DNA from: Oscillospiraceae bacterium
GTDB taxonomy: Bacteria; Bacillota; Clostridia; UMGS1810
Direction: 5' to 3'
Assembly (NCBI GenBank): GCA_015069015.1
Contig: SVJK01000018.1
Location: 1-35,129, forward strand
DNA length: 35,129 nucleotides
Below, piece after piece: positions 1 to 9,414 of this stretch (the first letter of the stretch is position 1; each line of letters opens with the position of its first letter). The notes beneath the pieces were generated by a model. It ran no database searches. It saw only the letters and a list, made by a program, of their open reading frames with translations, and had not been told where the DNA came from. Both the position numbers and the translations under genes were made by a program.

Positions 1-43
1 GTTTATCACCGCTAGAGTATCATGAATTAATGGCGGCATAAAA

Positions 44-85
44 ATATACACCCCACAGAAATGTGGGATGTATATCATAAAATTT
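44..85. terminator. Long hairpin with flanking A/T runs, probable bidirectional terminator
   Basis: Positions 44-57 pair with 62-75 around a GAAA tetraloop, giving a 14-bp stem with a single C-A mismatch. A T-rich run follows on the plus strand (about 81-87), and an A-run precedes the stem (about 40-44), so it could stop transcripts from either side. It may end an unseen plus-strand gene left of the window and/or the LRR gene on the minus strand. Confidence 0.55.
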
Positions 86-170
86 TTGTTATTTACACTG
101 TCTACTTGACAGGGATAGGTTCAATCTTCATCCGCCTTTTGGCGGTGAAATACAAATTCGCTTTTTTCAT

Positions 171-260
171 TGTATAGGAAATTACGCAGAATTTAGTTCG
201 CGAGACAAGATGTATGTCAAATTACGCCCGCGACTTGGGTGCAGGCTCAGCCTGCTTTTT
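171..260 (+). repeat. TGTATAGGAAA repeat, copy 1 (tandem pair)
   Basis: A ~90-base unit starting TGTATAGGAAATTACGC and ending in GCAGGC-TCA-GCCTGC plus a T-run, i.e. a 6-bp hairpin that looks like a miniature intrinsic terminator. The adjoining copy at 265-354 is almost identical, and a diverged copy of the same length lies at 27344-27433. The unit starts 3 bases after a T-run (cttttttcat). No ORF or known element is recognised in it. Confidence 0.85.
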
Positions 261-264
261 AAAC

Positions 265-354
265 TGTATAGGAAATTACGCAGAATTTAGTTCGCGAGAC
301 AAGATGTATATCAAATTACGCCCGCGACTTGGGTGCAGGCTCAGCCTGCTTTTT
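265..354 (+). repeat. TGTATAGGAAA repeat, copy 2 (tandem pair)
   Basis: Nearly identical to copy 1; I see one clear change in the middle (tgtatgtc versus tgtatatc). It begins 4 bases after the T-run that closes copy 1 and ends with the same hairpin (335-349) and T-run (350-355). Together the two copies fill most of the space downstream of the LRR gene, which is transcribed toward them. Confidence 0.85.
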
Positions 355-374
355 TCATATAACTAACAGCCTTT

Positions 375-3300
375 TTATGATACCAAAATGCTTTGGGCTT
401 TGCAAAGAGGGTTCATACCTTCAAGGCTATCCCACAAAAATGCCTTGAGGGTGTTTCCTGATTGCATTTTAAGTCCAAGTCCGTCTGATGCAAGAGATAT
501 ACTGCCTGACTCTGTAATAATGCAGTTTTTCGTATCAGCAATTTTTGCTCCGTCATAACTTACCACAAGCAATGTGGCAGATGTTTTTGGTGCAATTTCA
601 ACTTTCACTTTGTCTGATGAAAGTTCAATTGACGAGCCCGATGAGTAGTGGAGGATATACTTAAAGTTTGACGTTGTTGCACCTGCGGCAGAGTCCCACG
701 AATCCCCCTTTCGAACATTTTTCCACATATCTTCAGTGCCGGCATAATATATATTTTCTAAATAACGGCATCCTCTGAAGGTGTCACGGCTGATATTGCT
801 TATGCTTGCAGGGAGATATACGTTTGTGAGGTTCTCACAGAAATAAAAAGATTCAGAATAGAGTATCTTTGTTCCATGAGGGAAGGAAATCTCGCTCAAT
901 TGGGGACATTTGTAGAAGGTGTAGGACGAAACATGTTCAAATCCTTTTCCAAAACTTGCACTCATAAGAGCGGGATATTGATAAAAACCATATGACGGGG
1001 CGTTTTTGACACCATCTCCGAAAACAACTTTTTCTATTTCGTTTTTGTATAAATACCATGGTGCTTCTTCCGGGGAATTCAAATAATCAATTTCACCCTC
1101 ACCCGTAATTTCAAGGGTTTTCGTTTCGGGTGAATAGAGCCAGGAAATTGTGTCATTCACTTTTCCTGAGGTTGGGTTTTCCTCGCCGAAATGAATAGTT
1201 ACTCCGGAGGGTTCGTTTGAATTTCCTGCACCAAAATTCCAGTTTGAGCCAAAGGTTACACTTCCCCAGGCAAATTCACTTCCTGCATAGTAAATATCAC
1301 TAAGCACAGAGCATCCGAAAAATGCCATTGAACCAATAGATGTGAGACTTTTTGGCAGATTTATGCTTTTAAGGGATGAACTGTATGAGAAAGCATCATC
1401 TCCGATTGTCGAAAGATTTTTCGGCATATCAAGGCTTTCAAGAGATGTACATCTTCCAAATGCGTCATCACCTATGGCTGTGATGCTGTCCGGCATAGTT
1501 ATGCTTGTAAGTGACAAACAAAAGTAAAATGCATAACTTCCGATGCTTGTCACCTCGCCGTCTATGACTATAGTTTCTATACTGCGACTGCATGAATTCC
1601 AAGGAACTGAAGATGATGATGTCCAGTCACTCATTGCACCGCTTCCTGAAATCTCCAAAGTTTTATTCTTTTCCCAATAAATCCATGTGAGATTGTCTCC
1701 GCACTTGCCTGATAAGTAGTTTTCCTCGCCATAGTTTACGGTGTAGGTCTTTTTGCTTGTTGATGCTCCGGCGTTATATGACCAGTTTGTGTTTTGGGTA
1801 ATGGTGTTCCATGCATTCTGATTTCCTGCATAATAGATATCAGCAAGGTTTTTGCAATCATAAAATGCTTCCTTGTCAATTATTGTGAGGGATTTGGGCA
1901 GATAAACTTCTTTAAGGGCTGTGCAGTTTTTAAATGTTGCCTGACTGATTTTTGTTATTCCTTCACCAATTGTCACGCTCTCAAGACCTGTGCAGTTGTA
2001 GAACAGATATGTGTTCGTAGCAGAAGCCTTGGCAGATACTGTTGCATTTTTCATTGAGGTGCATCCGCTGAAGACATAAGTTCCAAAAGAAGTTACACTT
2101 TCGGGAACAGTCACATTTTCAAGGGATGTGCAATATCTGAATGCATTTGCTCCTATGGTTGTGAGAGTGTCAGGCAATGAAACGGTTTTAAGATTTGAAC
2201 AGTTTGAGAATGCCGAATTTTCTATGCTTGTTATTCCATCGTGGAGGGGTACACTTTCAAGATTGGTACAATTATAGAATGCATATTGTCCCACGCTTGT
2301 TATACGGCTGTCAAATTCAACTGATTTAATGAGATGCCTGTAACTGTACCAGGGGGTGTTGTTGGACACATACTGTGAAGACATTGCACCGCTTCCTGTG
2401 AGGACAAGTTTCATCTGTTCTTCATAAAGCTCCCAGGTGATATTTGAACCAAAGTTTCCCTTATATATCTTTTCTTCAACGGGGTAGAGCGTATATGTTC
2501 CTTTTGGGGTTTTTCTTCCTGCATTGTAGTCCCAGTTTTCACCTTTTTCAATTTCATTCCACTTGATCGTTTTTGAGGGATAGTGAATTTCTGAAAGGTT
2601 TATGCATCCCGAAAACGCATTTTTCCCGATGCTTTCAAGACTCTCGGGAAGGTATGCCACAGAAAGTGACGAGCAGTTTTCAAAGGCTGAATCGCCGATG
2701 GAGAGCATACTTCCCCAAATTTCAACTTCACTGATTCTTAAAAGGTCTTTGAATGCATAATCACCAATTTTCGTTATCTTGTTTCCAATATAGAGAGAAT
2801 GGATATCGTTTTTGAAGTTATACCATGGCGGAAGAGCGGAAGATGTCCAGTCATACATTTCACCTCTGCCTTCTATGACAAGATGGTTGTCATCAAACAC
2901 AAACATCCATGTGACACCCTCGCCGCATATGCCTTCCGTATAGTCTGAATAATTTATGGTATAGGTTTTGTTCGGTGTCATCAAACCTGCACTTGCATCC
3001 CAGGATTTTCCGCAGTATATACTTTTCCATTTGTCTTGAGATGCACCATAGTTGATGTCTGAAAGATTTGTACATCCGTAGAAGGCATAGTCGCCGATTT
3101 GAGAAAGAGACATGGGCAGACTGACCTCAGAAAGTTCGATAAAATCCTGGAATGCATAATTTCCGATGGTTGTGACACCCTCTGCTATTTCAACACTTGT
3201 TATCTTTGAATAGCCGCTCCAGGGAACAGACTTTGCATCGTACCAGGTATCCATAGTACCTGTTCCGCTTATTTTCAAAATCTGATTGCTTTCATAATAT

Positions 3301-6300
3301 TCCCATTTGATGTCAGAACCGCACATGCCTGAATAGTCGGCACCCACTATGTGGAGGGTGTAGGTGCCGTTGGCAGTCCGTGAGCCGGCGCCGGTATCCC
3401 AACCGGAACTTTTGGTGATGGAGCTCCATTGTTTGTTGCTTCCGTTAAAATAGATGTTTTCAAGATATATGCAGTTTGAAAATGCACCGTATTGAATTTG
3501 TGTGACTGCAGAGGGAATGGTTATGGCAGTCAGTTTGCTGCAATTCTGAAATGCTTGCGGATTAATAGTTTTTAATGTGTCAGGAAGTTTTATTTCAGCC
3601 AGAGATGAGCAGTAATAAAAACCTTGTCTTCCGATAGATTCAAGTCCGTCTTCTGATGAGAAGGATGTGAGAGCGGAACAATTTGCAAATGCATTGTCTC
3701 CGATTTCTTTTACTCCGTCTTCTAATATAACGGTTTTCAGAGTCTTACATCCGTACAAAGCATAGCTTCCTACCGAAGTTGCTCCTTTTTTTACCACAAA
3801 TATTTCTATTCCATCGATATATATATACCACGGAAGTTGGCTTGCACTATACCATTTATCCATATCTCCTGTTCCGGTGATGGTGAGAGTTTTATCAGAT
3901 TCTGAATATGTCCACACAAGATTTTTTCCGCAAGAGCCCGTGATGGGGTTTTCTTCGCCATAGTGGATGGTATAGGTTTTATTCAGAGTGTTTTTTCCTG
4001 CGTCTTTACTCCAGTTGGTGCCCTTTGTAACTGTCATCCATGTGACTTCGTTGCCACCGTAGTATATATCTGCAAGAAGTGTACATCCCGAAAAAGCAGA
4101 ATCACCAATGCTTGTTACGGATTTTGGTATTGTTACCTTGGAAAGTGCGGAACAACTTAAAAATGTATTAGCACTGATTGTTGTAATTTTTTCAGGTATT
4201 GTGATTTCTTTAAGGGATGAACAACTTGTAAATGCAGAATCTTCTATGGTTAAAAGGCTATTGGGCAAATTGATATCACAAAGATTGGTGCAGTTTCTGA
4301 ATGCGTTTTGTTCTATTATTTCAATGCTTTCAGAAAAAGTAACGGTTTCAAGAGCCGTACAGTTATAAAATACGCCTCTGGGAAGTTTTTTTACATTTGC
4401 ATCTATCACTGCACTTTCAAGTTTTAAACAATTGGAGAAAGCACTATCTCCAATACTTGTTACTGAAGATGGAATTGTTATGCTTGTCAGTACGTTACAA
4501 TATATAAATGCAGAAGAATCTATTGTTTCAAGATTTTCGGGCAGTCTTATTTCTTCCAGATATCCACAGTTATAAAATGCCTGATATCCAATGGCTTTAA
4601 CGCTGTCCGGAAGATTTATTTCATCAAGGTAATAACATTTGTAGAACGTGTAATCAGAAATTTCCGTTATACCATCGGGAATGGTGATGCTGCCTTTCCA
4701 GGATGTACAATTATAAAATGCAGAACCACCAATGGAGGTCACGGTTGACGGAATGTTTATGGATTCAAGGGATGAACAACCGTAAAATGCAGATGAACCA
4801 ATTGTGGTGAGCCCTTCGGGGAGAGTGATTTTTGTGAGAGAGGTACATCCGTCAAAGGCTGATGTGCCGATTGTTTTAAGGGTTGAGGGAATATTTATTG
4901 ATGCAAGTTTTGTCATATCTTCAAAGGCATTATTGCATAGTGAAGTTATACCCTCGGACATTTCAACTTTCAGGATGTTTGATTTGTAAGTTGTCCAGTA
5001 GGATGGCTTTTTGAGGTTCATTTCACCTGTTCCGCTTATTTTAAGAAGACCTGTTTCAACCCATAATTCCCAGAGGACAAAATCTCCGCATTTTCCTGAA
5101 TAGTCACAGTCGGTACCAAAGGTGACTGTGTAGGTGCCATTTGGGGTGTTAGTACCTGCCTGAGTGTCCCAACCGCTTTCCTTGGAAAGAGATTCCCATC
5201 TGGTTTGTGATGCGGTGAAATGGATTGTTTCAAGTTTGCGGCAATAGGCAAAGGTGTTATAATAAAGTTTTTTGACTGAACTTGGAATGGTGACTTTTTT
5301 TAAGGCATAACAGTCTCTGAATGCCTGATCATATATGTTTGTTGTGCCTTTTGGAATGGTAAATTCCGTAATGGAGGTACAGCCCGAAAAAGCATACTCG
5401 TCAATGGTTTCAAGATTTTTTGAAAAGGTAATGTCTGTGAGGGAAACACAGTCTGCAAAAGCAGCTGATGAAATGTATGTAACTGTGTCGGGGATTGTGA
5501 AACTTTTTGCATTTTTTCCTATGGGGAGTCTTATGATTTTTTTATAGTCCTTTGAATATAACACTCCGTCTGCAGAGGCAAATGTTTTGTTTTCCTCTGA
5601 AACATTTATGTGTGTAAGTGCTCTGCAGGAAGAAAATGATCCTGATGCAATCGAGGTAACACTTGCAGGAATATCAATGCTTTTGAGTGAGTCGGAAGAT
5701 GAGAATGCATAATCTCCGATTTTTTCAAGTCCCTCGGAAAGATTTACATCTGTAAGAGAGTCACACACAGAAAATGCACTTTCACCAATTTCTTTGACGC
5801 TCGGAGCAAGGATGACTGTTTTTAGTTTATCTGCCAGGGAAAATGCGGAATTTCCCACGTTTTCAACACCGTCCAATACTTCAACAGAGACGATATAGTC
5901 AAGCCACTCTTCCCAGGGTGGGTCGTTGGTGAAGGGTGTGTAATCATTCATTCTTCCTGTTCCCATGACAATAAGTTTGCCTGTGGGATAGTCAAAGTTC
6001 CACACGACATTTTCTCCGCATTCGCCCGATGTGGGTGTGTCGCCATCGGGGCCAACGCCTGAAAATGTCAGTTTATATGTGCCGGAGGTGGTATTTGCAC
6101 CTGCATTTTTGTCCCAGTCTTTTCCTTTTTGGATATATCCCCATTCCACGCCCGCTCCGAAATAGTTGAGATATTGAAGCAACAAACAGTCTGCAAAGGC
6201 ACTTTCGCCAATACTTTTAATTCCTGAATAGAATGTGAATGATGTCATGGTCTGACATCCGTAGAATGCATAATTTCCGATTTTTTCATTTCCCGAAGGA

Positions 6301-8060
6301 ATGGTCAGGGCAGAAAGGGAAGAACAGAGCGCAAAAGCATAGTCTTCAATATTTTTAAGCCCGCTTGGGAGAGTTATAATTGCAAGAGATGCACAACCGT
6401 AGAAAGCACCTTCTCCTATGGTGTGAAGAGACTTTTTGGAATCATCAAATTTGAATATTGCAATGGTATTCATATTTCTGAACGCCCAACTGCCGATGCT
6501 TGTAACGCCACTTCCCATATGTACCGAAATTGCATAGTAACGATATCTCCACCAGGGAAGGACAGTATCTTCATAGTCATACATATCACCCTGACCGCTG
6601 ATTGTAAGGGTTGCATTTGCTGTGTCAATTGTCCAGGTGAGATTATCTCCGCATTTTCCTGTATAGGTAGCTTCAACAGTTGTTCCAAAGTATATCGTTG
6701 CCTCGCCTGAGTCGGTGTCTGTGCCTGTGCCAATATAGAGATATTTTCCGAATTCTATACCGTTCCACATACGCTCAGGGCCATCATAGTTTATGGCTTT
6801 AAGGTGAATGGCATAGACAAATGCGTGGTGTCTGATTTCATATATATCAAGGGGAATGTCAATCTGTGTGAGATATTCACTATCAGAAAATGCATATGCA
6901 CCAATTATTCCAACAGTATCCGGAATATCATAGGTGCTTCCCTGTTTGCTTGCAGGATATGCAATAAGAGTGGTCATATCTTTTGAGAAAAGCACGCCGT
7001 TTTCAGATGTGAAGTATGGGTTTTCTGAGTGAACATTAAAACTTTCAACCATTGAGCAATAGGGGAAAGGAGCGTCACAAAGAGATGTCACGCCTTTTCC
7101 GATGTTCACCTTTGTTATGTAATCACGGACTTTCATCCACGGAACTTTTGTGTCTTCATAGTCATACATTTCACCTTCGCCCTCTATTGTGAGAACGCCT
7201 GTGGCAATATCAAGACTCCAGGTGAGATTATCACCGCAACTTCCGCCGTAGGATGATGCAGGCTCGCTCGAATAATAAACATAGCATCCGTCACCATCTG
7301 TTCCTGCGTTTTCAAAGGCATTTCCGGATATGGTCAGAAATTCCCACATTCCTTCTGTACCCTGATAGTTAACCGCAGTAAGTTTTGGGGTGTTTGCAAA
7401 AGCATAGGCGCAGATTTCTGAAAGATTCAGACCGACATTTACAGATTCAATAAAGGGATTTGCAAAAAATGCAAAGGAATCAATAGTTATTACATTATCG
7501 TGTATGTCGTACTCACTGAGGTTTTTTCCTGCAGGAAATGCTATGAGTTTTGTCAGGTTTTTGGTGTGGAGAACTCCGTCTAAAGAGCAAAAAGAGGAGT
7601 TTTCCTCCGAAACAGTTATGCTTGTCATGGAGGTATTACCCGAAAATGCTCCAAGACCAATGCTTGACACATTTTCAGGCACAAATATTCCCTCAAGGGA
7701 CGGGCAATAGGCAAAAGCCATGGCACCGATGTTTTCAAGGGTTGTGGGAAGTGCCACGGACTCAAGATTTGTTGAGCCGTAGAAAGCAGATTTTCCAACT
7801 GATGTGATTCCCTCGCCAAGTTCAACACGGACAAGTTCCTCACGGACATTTCCCCAGGGAACATCCGCATAACTTTCATAATCGGGAATAGCACCTTCTC
7901 CGCTGACGGAAAGGATTTTCGTTTCAGAGTCATATGCCCATGTAATTCCCTCTGTTACAGTATCTGAAGATGCCAAAGTCAGAGTTGGTGAAACAAGCGA
8001 CACAATCATAACAAGGGAAAGAACGAATGAGACAACAGACGACAAGAGTCTTTTTTTCAT
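375..8060 (-). CDS. Giant secreted BspA-type leucine-rich-repeat protein (2561 aa)
   Basis: The start is the ATG at 8060, with GGTGG upstream and directly before a signal peptide (MKKRLLSSVV, a hydrophobic core, then LASS at about residue 31); a TTG seven codons upstream is less likely. The mature protein has about eleven modules. Each opens with a header of the form CG-DNLTW...L.ISG.G.M..(Y/W)...PW. This is followed by LRR_5/BspA repeats (AFYGC.SL..I.IP.SVTSIG type), and most modules close with an (I/L)(Y/H)Y.G....W..I segment and a TY(T/L) strand. The last ~85 residues are repeat-free and contain LKAFLWDSL. I see no LPXTG, SLH or cell-wall-binding repeats. BspA-like LRR proteins are typically surface or adhesion proteins; the ligand here is unknown. 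The gene stands alone, divergent from the metal operon. Confidence 0.9.
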   Translation of the reverse strand: MKKRLLSSVVSFVLSLVMIVSLVSPTLTLASSDTVTEGITWAYDSETKILSVSGEGAIPDYESYADVPWGNVREELVRVELGEGITSVGKSAFYGSTNLESVALPTTLENIGAMAFAYCPSLEGIFVPENVSSIGLGAFSGNTSMTSITVSEENSSFCSLDGVLHTKNLTKLIAFPAGKNLSEYDIHDNVITIDSFAFFANPFIESVNVGLNLSEICAYAFANTPKLTAVNYQGTEGMWEFLTISGNAFENAGTDGDGCYVYYSSEPASSYGGSCGDNLTWSLDIATGVLTIEGEGEMYDYEDTKVPWMKVRDYITKVNIGKGVTSLCDAPFPYCSMVESFNVHSENPYFTSENGVLFSKDMTTLIAYPASKQGSTYDIPDTVGIIGAYAFSDSEYLTQIDIPLDIYEIRHHAFVYAIHLKAINYDGPERMWNGIEFGKYLYIGTGTDTDSGEATIYFGTTVEATYTGKCGDNLTWTIDTANATLTISGQGDMYDYEDTVLPWWRYRYYAISVHMGSGVTSIGSWAFRNMNTIAIFKFDDSKKSLHTIGEGAFYGCASLAIITLPSGLKNIEDYAFALCSSLSALTIPSGNEKIGNYAFYGCQTMTSFTFYSGIKSIGESAFADCLLLQYLNYFGAGVEWGYIQKGKDWDKNAGANTTSGTYKLTFSGVGPDGDTPTSGECGENVVWNFDYPTGKLIVMGTGRMNDYTPFTNDPPWEEWLDYIVSVEVLDGVENVGNSAFSLADKLKTVILAPSVKEIGESAFSVCDSLTDVNLSEGLEKIGDYAFSSSDSLKSIDIPASVTSIASGSFSSCRALTHINVSEENKTFASADGVLYSKDYKKIIRLPIGKNAKSFTIPDTVTYISSAAFADCVSLTDITFSKNLETIDEYAFSGCTSITEFTIPKGTTNIYDQAFRDCYALKKVTIPSSVKKLYYNTFAYCRKLETIHFTASQTRWESLSKESGWDTQAGTNTPNGTYTVTFGTDCDYSGKCGDFVLWELWVETGLLKISGTGEMNLKKPSYWTTYKSNILKVEMSEGITSLCNNAFEDMTKLASINIPSTLKTIGTSAFDGCTSLTKITLPEGLTTIGSSAFYGCSSLESINIPSTVTSIGGSAFYNCTSWKGSITIPDGITEISDYTFYKCYYLDEINLPDSVKAIGYQAFYNCGYLEEIRLPENLETIDSSAFIYCNVLTSITIPSSVTSIGDSAFSNCLKLESAVIDANVKKLPRGVFYNCTALETVTFSESIEIIEQNAFRNCTNLCDINLPNSLLTIEDSAFTSCSSLKEITIPEKITTISANTFLSCSALSKVTIPKSVTSIGDSAFSGCTLLADIYYGGNEVTWMTVTKGTNWSKDAGKNTLNKTYTIHYGEENPITGSCGKNLVWTYSESDKTLTITGTGDMDKWYSASQLPWYIYIDGIEIFVVKKGATSVGSYALYGCKTLKTVILEDGVKEIGDNAFANCSALTSFSSEDGLESIGRQGFYYCSSLAEIKLPDTLKTINPQAFQNCSKLTAITIPSAVTQIQYGAFSNCIYLENIYFNGSNKQWSSITKSSGWDTGAGSRTANGTYTLHIVGADYSGMCGSDIKWEYYESNQILKISGTGTMDTWYDAKSVPWSGYSKITSVEIAEGVTTIGNYAFQDFIELSEVSLPMSLSQIGDYAFYGCTNLSDINYGASQDKWKSIYCGKSWDASAGLMTPNKTYTINYSDYTEGICGEGVTWMFVFDDNHLVIEGRGEMYDWTSSALPPWYNFKNDIHSLYIGNKITKIGDYAFKDLLRISEVEIWGSMLSIGDSAFENCSSLSVAYLPESLESIGKNAFSGCINLSEIHYPSKTIKWNEIEKGENWDYNAGRKTPKGTYTLYPVEEKIYKGNFGSNITWELYEEQMKLVLTGSGAMSSQYVSNNTPWYSYRHLIKSVEFDSRITSVGQYAFYNCTNLESVPLHDGITSIENSAFSNCSNLKTVSLPDTLTTIGANAFRYCTSLENVTVPESVTSFGTYVFSGCTSMKNATVSAKASATNTYLFYNCTGLESVTIGEGITKISQATFKNCTALKEVYLPKSLTIIDKEAFYDCKNLADIYYAGNQNAWNTITQNTNWSYNAGASTSKKTYTVNYGEENYLSGKCGDNLTWIYWEKNKTLEISGSGAMSDWTSSSSVPWNSCSRSIETIVIDGEVTSIGSYAFYFCLSLTSITMPDSITAIGDDAFGRCTSLESLDMPKNLSTIGDDAFSYSSSLKSINLPKSLTSIGSMAFFGCSVLSDIYYAGSEFAWGSVTFGSNWNFGAGNSNEPSGVTIHFGEENPTSGKVNDTISWLYSPETKTLEITGEGEIDYLNSPEEAPWYLYKNEIEKVVFGDGVKNAPSYGFYQYPALMSASFGKGFEHVSSYTFYKCPQLSEISFPHGTKILYSESFYFCENLTNVYLPASISNISRDTFRGCRYLENIYYAGTEDMWKNVRKGDSWDSAAGATTSNFKYILHYSSGSSIELSSDKVKVEIAPKTSATLLVVSYDGAKIADTKNCIITESGSISLASDGLGLKMQSGNTLKAFLWDSLEGMNPLCKAQSILVS

Positions 8061-8102
8061 ATAACATTCCACCCAACACAAAAAATTTCTTCATTATATA
8101 TA

Positions 8103-8131
8103 ATTTTAGCATAAAATTTGTATTTTTTCAA
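8103..8131 (-). promoter_or_regulatory. Promoter of the LRR protein gene
   Basis: On the minus strand, TTGAAA (8131-8126) and TAAAAT (8108-8103) are separated by exactly 17 bp, giving a predicted start about 35-45 bases before the ATG at 8060. It is divergent from the operon promoter at 8179-8207; the two lie only about 50 bp apart. Confidence 0.6.
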
Positions 8132-8178
8132 TATTCATCTAAAATTTATCATATGGTACAGATGGGATTATTAATTAT

Positions 8179-8207
8179 TTGACTTTAGGTCATATTTATT
8201 ATATAAT
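8179..8207 (+). promoter_or_regulatory. Promoter of the metal/mnmG operon, overlapping a palindrome
   Basis: TTGACT (8179-8184), a 17-bp spacer and TATAAT (8202-8207). The -35 box overlaps the inverted repeat TGAC-TTTAG-GTCA (8180-8192), which is well placed for a repressor. The family of such a repressor cannot be told from the sequence; a metalloregulator is an inference from the genes downstream. The 5' leader would be about 40 bases, too short for a yybP-ykoY Mn2+ riboswitch. Confidence 0.65.
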
Positions 8208-8253
8208 ATTAAGTTGGAAATATAGTTATCACAAAGAAAGGTCAGTGATTTGT

Positions 8254-9393
8254 ATGACAAAGATTGATATTTTTTCAGGGTTTTTAGGTGCAGGTAAAAC
8301 AACTCTCATAAAAAAACTCATAAAAGAAGCATATGCAGGTGAAAAACTTGTTTTGATAGAAAACGAATTCGGCGAAATCGGCATAGACGGTGGATTTTTG
8401 CAGGATGCGGGAATTGAAGTTACGGAAATGAACTCAGGGTGCATCTGCTGTTCTCTGGTGGGAGATTTTGGCGAGGCACTCAAAAAGGTTCTGGATGAAT
8501 ATGCTCCCGACCGCATACTCATTGAGCCTTCAGGTGTCGGAAAACTTTCTGATGTCATAAAGGCTGTTAAGGGAATTGATGCCCATGATGCATATTTAAA
8601 CTCTCTTACAACTGTTGTAGATGCGGGAAAATGCAAAATGTATATGAAAAACTTCGGGGAATTTTTCATTGATCAGGTGGAAAATGCAAAGGCTGTAATT
8701 TTCAGCCACGCAGACACTGCAGGAGACGTGAAAACCGAGAATGCTATTTCCCTCGTAAAAGAAAAAAATCATGATGCAATAATCATTGCAACGCCCCTTG
8801 ACAAAATTTCGGGCAAGGATATTTTAGAGGCTATTGAGGGAACAGTTACCCTTTCAACGGAAATGGAAAAACTGAAAAGCGAAAGCCATCATCATCACCA
8901 TGATGAAGAATGTCATTGTCATGATCATCACCACCACGATGAAGAATGTCATTGCCACGACCATCACCACGACGAAGAGTGCCATTGCCACGACCATCAC
9001 CACCACGATGAAGAGTGCCATTGCCACGACCATCACCACCACGATGAAGAGTGTCATTGCCACGACCATCACCACCAGGATGAAGAGTGTCATTGCCATG
9101 ACCATGATCACCACCATCACCATGCAGATGAGGTATTCACAAGTTGGGGCAAGGAAACAAGCAAAAAGTATGACAAAGAAGAAATTGAAAAAATACTTAA
9201 TGAACTTTCAAAAGAGGAATATGGAACTGTTCTTCGTGCAAAGGGAATTGTGGCATCAAAAGGTGACGAATGGATTCACTTTGACTATGTTCCCTCTGAA
9301 CCCGATGTGAGATTCGGCTCTGCATCGGTTATCGGAAGAATCTGTGTTATCGGTTCAGACATTGATGAAGAAAAATTGGAAAAACTCTTTTAA
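8254..9393 (+). CDS. G3E-family (CobW/COG0523) GTPase with His/Cys/Asp-rich metal-binding repeat
   Basis: A predicted cytosolic metallochaperone GTPase of 379 aa. The start is the ATG at 8254 (AGAAAGG upstream), directly before MTKIDIFSGFLGAGKTT. Visible features are the Walker A motif GFLGAGKT (residues 9-16), ENEFGE (36-41), the family's metal-site motif CICC (63-66) and EPSG (91-94). The usual NKxD guanine-specificity motif is read as SHAD (about 151-154), which is a deviation. Residues 212-290 hold a huge metal-binding insert with six copies of DEECHCHD separated by His runs. A CobW C-terminal-type domain follows (about 291-379). COG0523 proteins deliver or buffer Zn, Co or other metals. 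It is first in an operon with a second G3E protein and the Mn2+ exporter mntP, so a role in divalent metal homeostasis is likely; the metal itself cannot be read from sequence. Confidence 0.9.
   Translation: MTKIDIFSGFLGAGKTTLIKKLIKEAYAGEKLVLIENEFGEIGIDGGFLQDAGIEVTEMNSGCICCSLVGDFGEALKKVLDEYAPDRILIEPSGVGKLSDVIKAVKGIDAHDAYLNSLTTVVDAGKCKMYMKNFGEFFIDQVENAKAVIFSHADTAGDVKTENAISLVKEKNHDAIIIATPLDKISGKDILEAIEGTVTLSTEMEKLKSESHHHHHDEECHCHDHHHHDEECHCHDHHHDEECHCHDHHHHDEECHCHDHHHHDEECHCHDHHHQDEECHCHDHDHHHHHADEVFTSWGKETSKKYDKEEIEKILNELSKEEYGTVLRAKGIVASKGDEWIHFDYVPSEPDVRFGSASVIGRICVIGSDIDEEKLEKLF
8887..9123 (+). repeat. In-frame tandem repeat encoding His-rich metal-binding segment
   Basis: About six units of ~33-36 bases, each encoding (H)3-4-DEECHCHD, followed by a final His run. 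The units stay nearly identical at the DNA level (the phrase gaagagtgccattgccacga recurs), which suggests recent expansion and a likely copy-number polymorphism. The reverse strand also stays open here, which explains a spurious Met/Val-rich antisense reading frame. Confidence 0.9.
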
Positions 9394-9414
9394 ATCTTGA
9401 AAGAAGGAATATAA

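Noticed and set aside
1-354. CRISPR array
   Set aside because: Two ~90-bp units in direct contact, with no spacer-repeat alternation and no cas genes in the window.
1342-7807. Many plus-strand and alternative-frame reading frames of 60-100 codons inside the LRR gene
   Set aside because: They are antisense or frame-shifted shadows of a strongly repetitive gene, lack ribosome binding sites, and repeat with its periodicity.
8208-8253. yybP-ykoY Mn2+ riboswitch for mntP
   Set aside because: The leader is only about 40 bases and shows none of the conserved paired elements.
8854-9123. Met/Val-rich minus-strand frame
   Set aside because: It is the antisense of the His/Asp/Cys codon repeat; cat, cac and gat codons read backward as atg, gtg and atc, so no stops appear.
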